From the NCBI RefSeq assembly GCF_002949795.1, contig NZ_CP026692.1:4758545-4822544 (forward strand): DNA of 64,000 nucleotides, read 5' to 3'. This DNA comes from Nostoc sp. 'Lobaria pulmonaria (5183) cyanobiont' (GTDB lineage Bacteria; Cyanobacteriota; Cyanobacteriia; Cyanobacteriales; Nostocaceae). Shown here piece by piece: positions 63,166 to 64,000 of this stretch. A program made the position numbers and the translations under genes. How positions within the stretch are numbered: position 1 is the first letter of the stretch; every line of letters begins with the position of its first letter. Under the pieces are notes generated by a model that worked only from the letters and a program-made list of their open reading frames with translations, was not told the DNA's origin and ran no database searches.

Positions 63166-64000
63166 TTAAATTGTTAATAGTGCTGCACTACTACCACGCT
63201 GTACTAAAAAAGGAGATAAAACGCGGTTTTCCACAGTTTTTTCTTCTAATAAATCGAGTAACATTTGCATGGCTATGCCACCAATTTCTAACATTGGCTG
63301 GCTAACTGTAGTTAGTGGCGGCGTCACGTAACAACCCAGAGCAATACCATCAAATCCGACGAGACTTAAATTTCGCGGTACTAAAATACCTAATTCTTGA
63401 CAAGCTAACAAAGCGCCAACCGCCACCATATCGTTGTAACAAAAGATGCCTGTAACTTCCGCAGTCAAGAGTTTAGATAGCATATTTTGCCCAGTGCTAA
63501 CATCGCTGGTTCTGGTATCATATTCGTCACTAATTGAAACCCAATCAGTATTTGGTGCTATACCAGCCTCAGCAAGGGCCATTTGATATCCTTCTAGGCG
63601 CTGCTGGTTCGACCTGCTGCGATCGCCTACACCTAGATAACCAATAGCGGTGTGTCCCAAACTAATTAGATGCTCTGTGGCTAATTTAGCACCTAAGCGA
63701 TCGTCTATTGCTACTGAGTGAAATATTTCGGATTGATCTTCAGTCTGGCTATTAATCAGAACTGTTGGCACAGCAATTTGCGTGAGTTGTTTAGTATGCT
63801 GTCTACCAATTCGTGAGTCGGCTATTAAGATCCCGTCCACTCTACGGCGATGAAAGGTATCAATAGCTGCCATTTCCTGCTCAAAATCTCGGTGTGAAGC
63901 ACTCAACAAAACACTCAAACCTGCTGGTTTGGCTATCTTCTCGATTCCCTCTACCACCTCTGCAAAAAAGGGATCAGAAATTGAAGTTACTACTACACCA
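63166..64000 (-). CDS. LacI-family transcriptional regulator, 5' end outside the window
   Basis: At least 277 residues of the sugar-binding part of a LacI/GalR regulator: VEGIEKIAKPAGLSVLLSAS, RRVDGILIADSRI, LISLGHTAIGYLGVGDRS, GIFCYNDMVAVGALLACQEL, LSLVGFDGIALGCYVTPPLT. The frame stays open to the window end (GVVVTSISDPFFAEV), so the HTH lies beyond 64000. It is immediately upstream of the uronate isomerase remnant on the same strand, so it probably regulated that operon by binding a hexuronate-derived effector. It still appears intact within the window. Confidence 0.88.
   Translation of the reverse strand, partial: GVVVTSISDPFFAEVVEGIEKIAKPAGLSVLLSASHRDFEQEMAAIDTFHRRRVDGILIADSRIGRQHTKQLTQIAVPTVLINSQTEDQSEIFHSVAIDDRLGAKLATEHLISLGHTAIGYLGVGDRSRSNQQRLEGYQMALAEAGIAPNTDWVSISDEYDTRTSDVSTGQNMLSKLLTAEVTGIFCYNDMVAVGALLACQELGILVPRNLSLVGFDGIALGCYVTPPLTTVSQPMLEIGGIAMQMLLDLLEEKTVENRVLSPFLVQRGSSAALLTI

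Overview
The window is a chromosomal segment of a filamentous, heterocyst-type cyanobacterium, most like Nostoc or Anabaena. Evidence: the HIP1 octamer GCGATCGC is frequent inside genes; there are many 7-bp tandem repeats (ATGACTA / GTCATTT types) and short palindromic dispersed repeats typical of Nostoc; there is a HetZ-family gene; and several gene families are cyanobacterial (DUF4327, DUF751, Zn-ribbon kinases and phosphatases, PEP-CTERM proteins). Genes lie on both strands in short operons separated by repeat-rich gaps. No rRNA, CRISPR array or intact prophage was seen. One tRNA is present, tRNA-Ser(GGA) on the minus strand.

Layout. 0-10 kb: 3' end of guaA, a response regulator, a decayed cation-efflux gene, small conserved proteins, rbfA with a DUF751 gene, a convergent restriction-modification pair (Dam-like methylase and PD-(D/E)XK nuclease), a toxin-antitoxin pair whose ParE-like toxin is cut by an in-frame stop, the HetZ-family gene and a threonylcarbamoyl-AMP synthase. 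9-28 kb: larC, a glycosyltransferase, lepA, a histidine kinase, nfu, GH57 and GH13 glucan enzymes, DUF1003, tRNA-Ser, a ferredoxin with an SNase lipoprotein, an inositol-phosphatase family enzyme, a J-domain/TPR protein and hisZ. 28-38 kb: a dead IS1-family element, a PEP-CTERM protein, a kinase-sulfatase-modifying-factor fusion, an orphan potC, a second GT4, a PLD-HhH lipoprotein and cysteine desulfurase.

38.6-43.1 kb is the most interesting accessory patch. It holds a 1274-residue protein with an N-terminal PD-(D/E)XK-like domain, a STAND-type P-loop NTPase and a very long helical C-terminus, the architecture of antiviral STAND (Avs-like) proteins. It is followed by a VapBC pair whose vapC carries a 41-bp repeat that introduces the only stop codon. 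43-51 kb returns to metabolism: ribokinase, transaldolase-like enzyme, GST, EEP hydrolase with cardiolipin synthase, a PPOX-family protein, DUF937, purQ and purS, and a Zur-type Fur regulator.

51.8-54 kb is bounded by 45-bp inverted repeats (42/45 identical) and contains two transposase scraps plus an M64 PEP-CTERM metallopeptidase. Then come an SPFH/NfeD pair, a Zn-ribbon PP2C phosphatase, an 11-copy 21-bp minisatellite, a GGDEF-EAL protein whose N-terminus keeps every key ethylene-binding residue of ETR1, and tmk. The window ends in the wreck of a hexuronate-utilisation operon: remnants of uronate isomerase, an SDR dehydrogenase and a LarA-like protein collapsed into about 1.2 kb, next to a LacI-type regulator that runs off the end.
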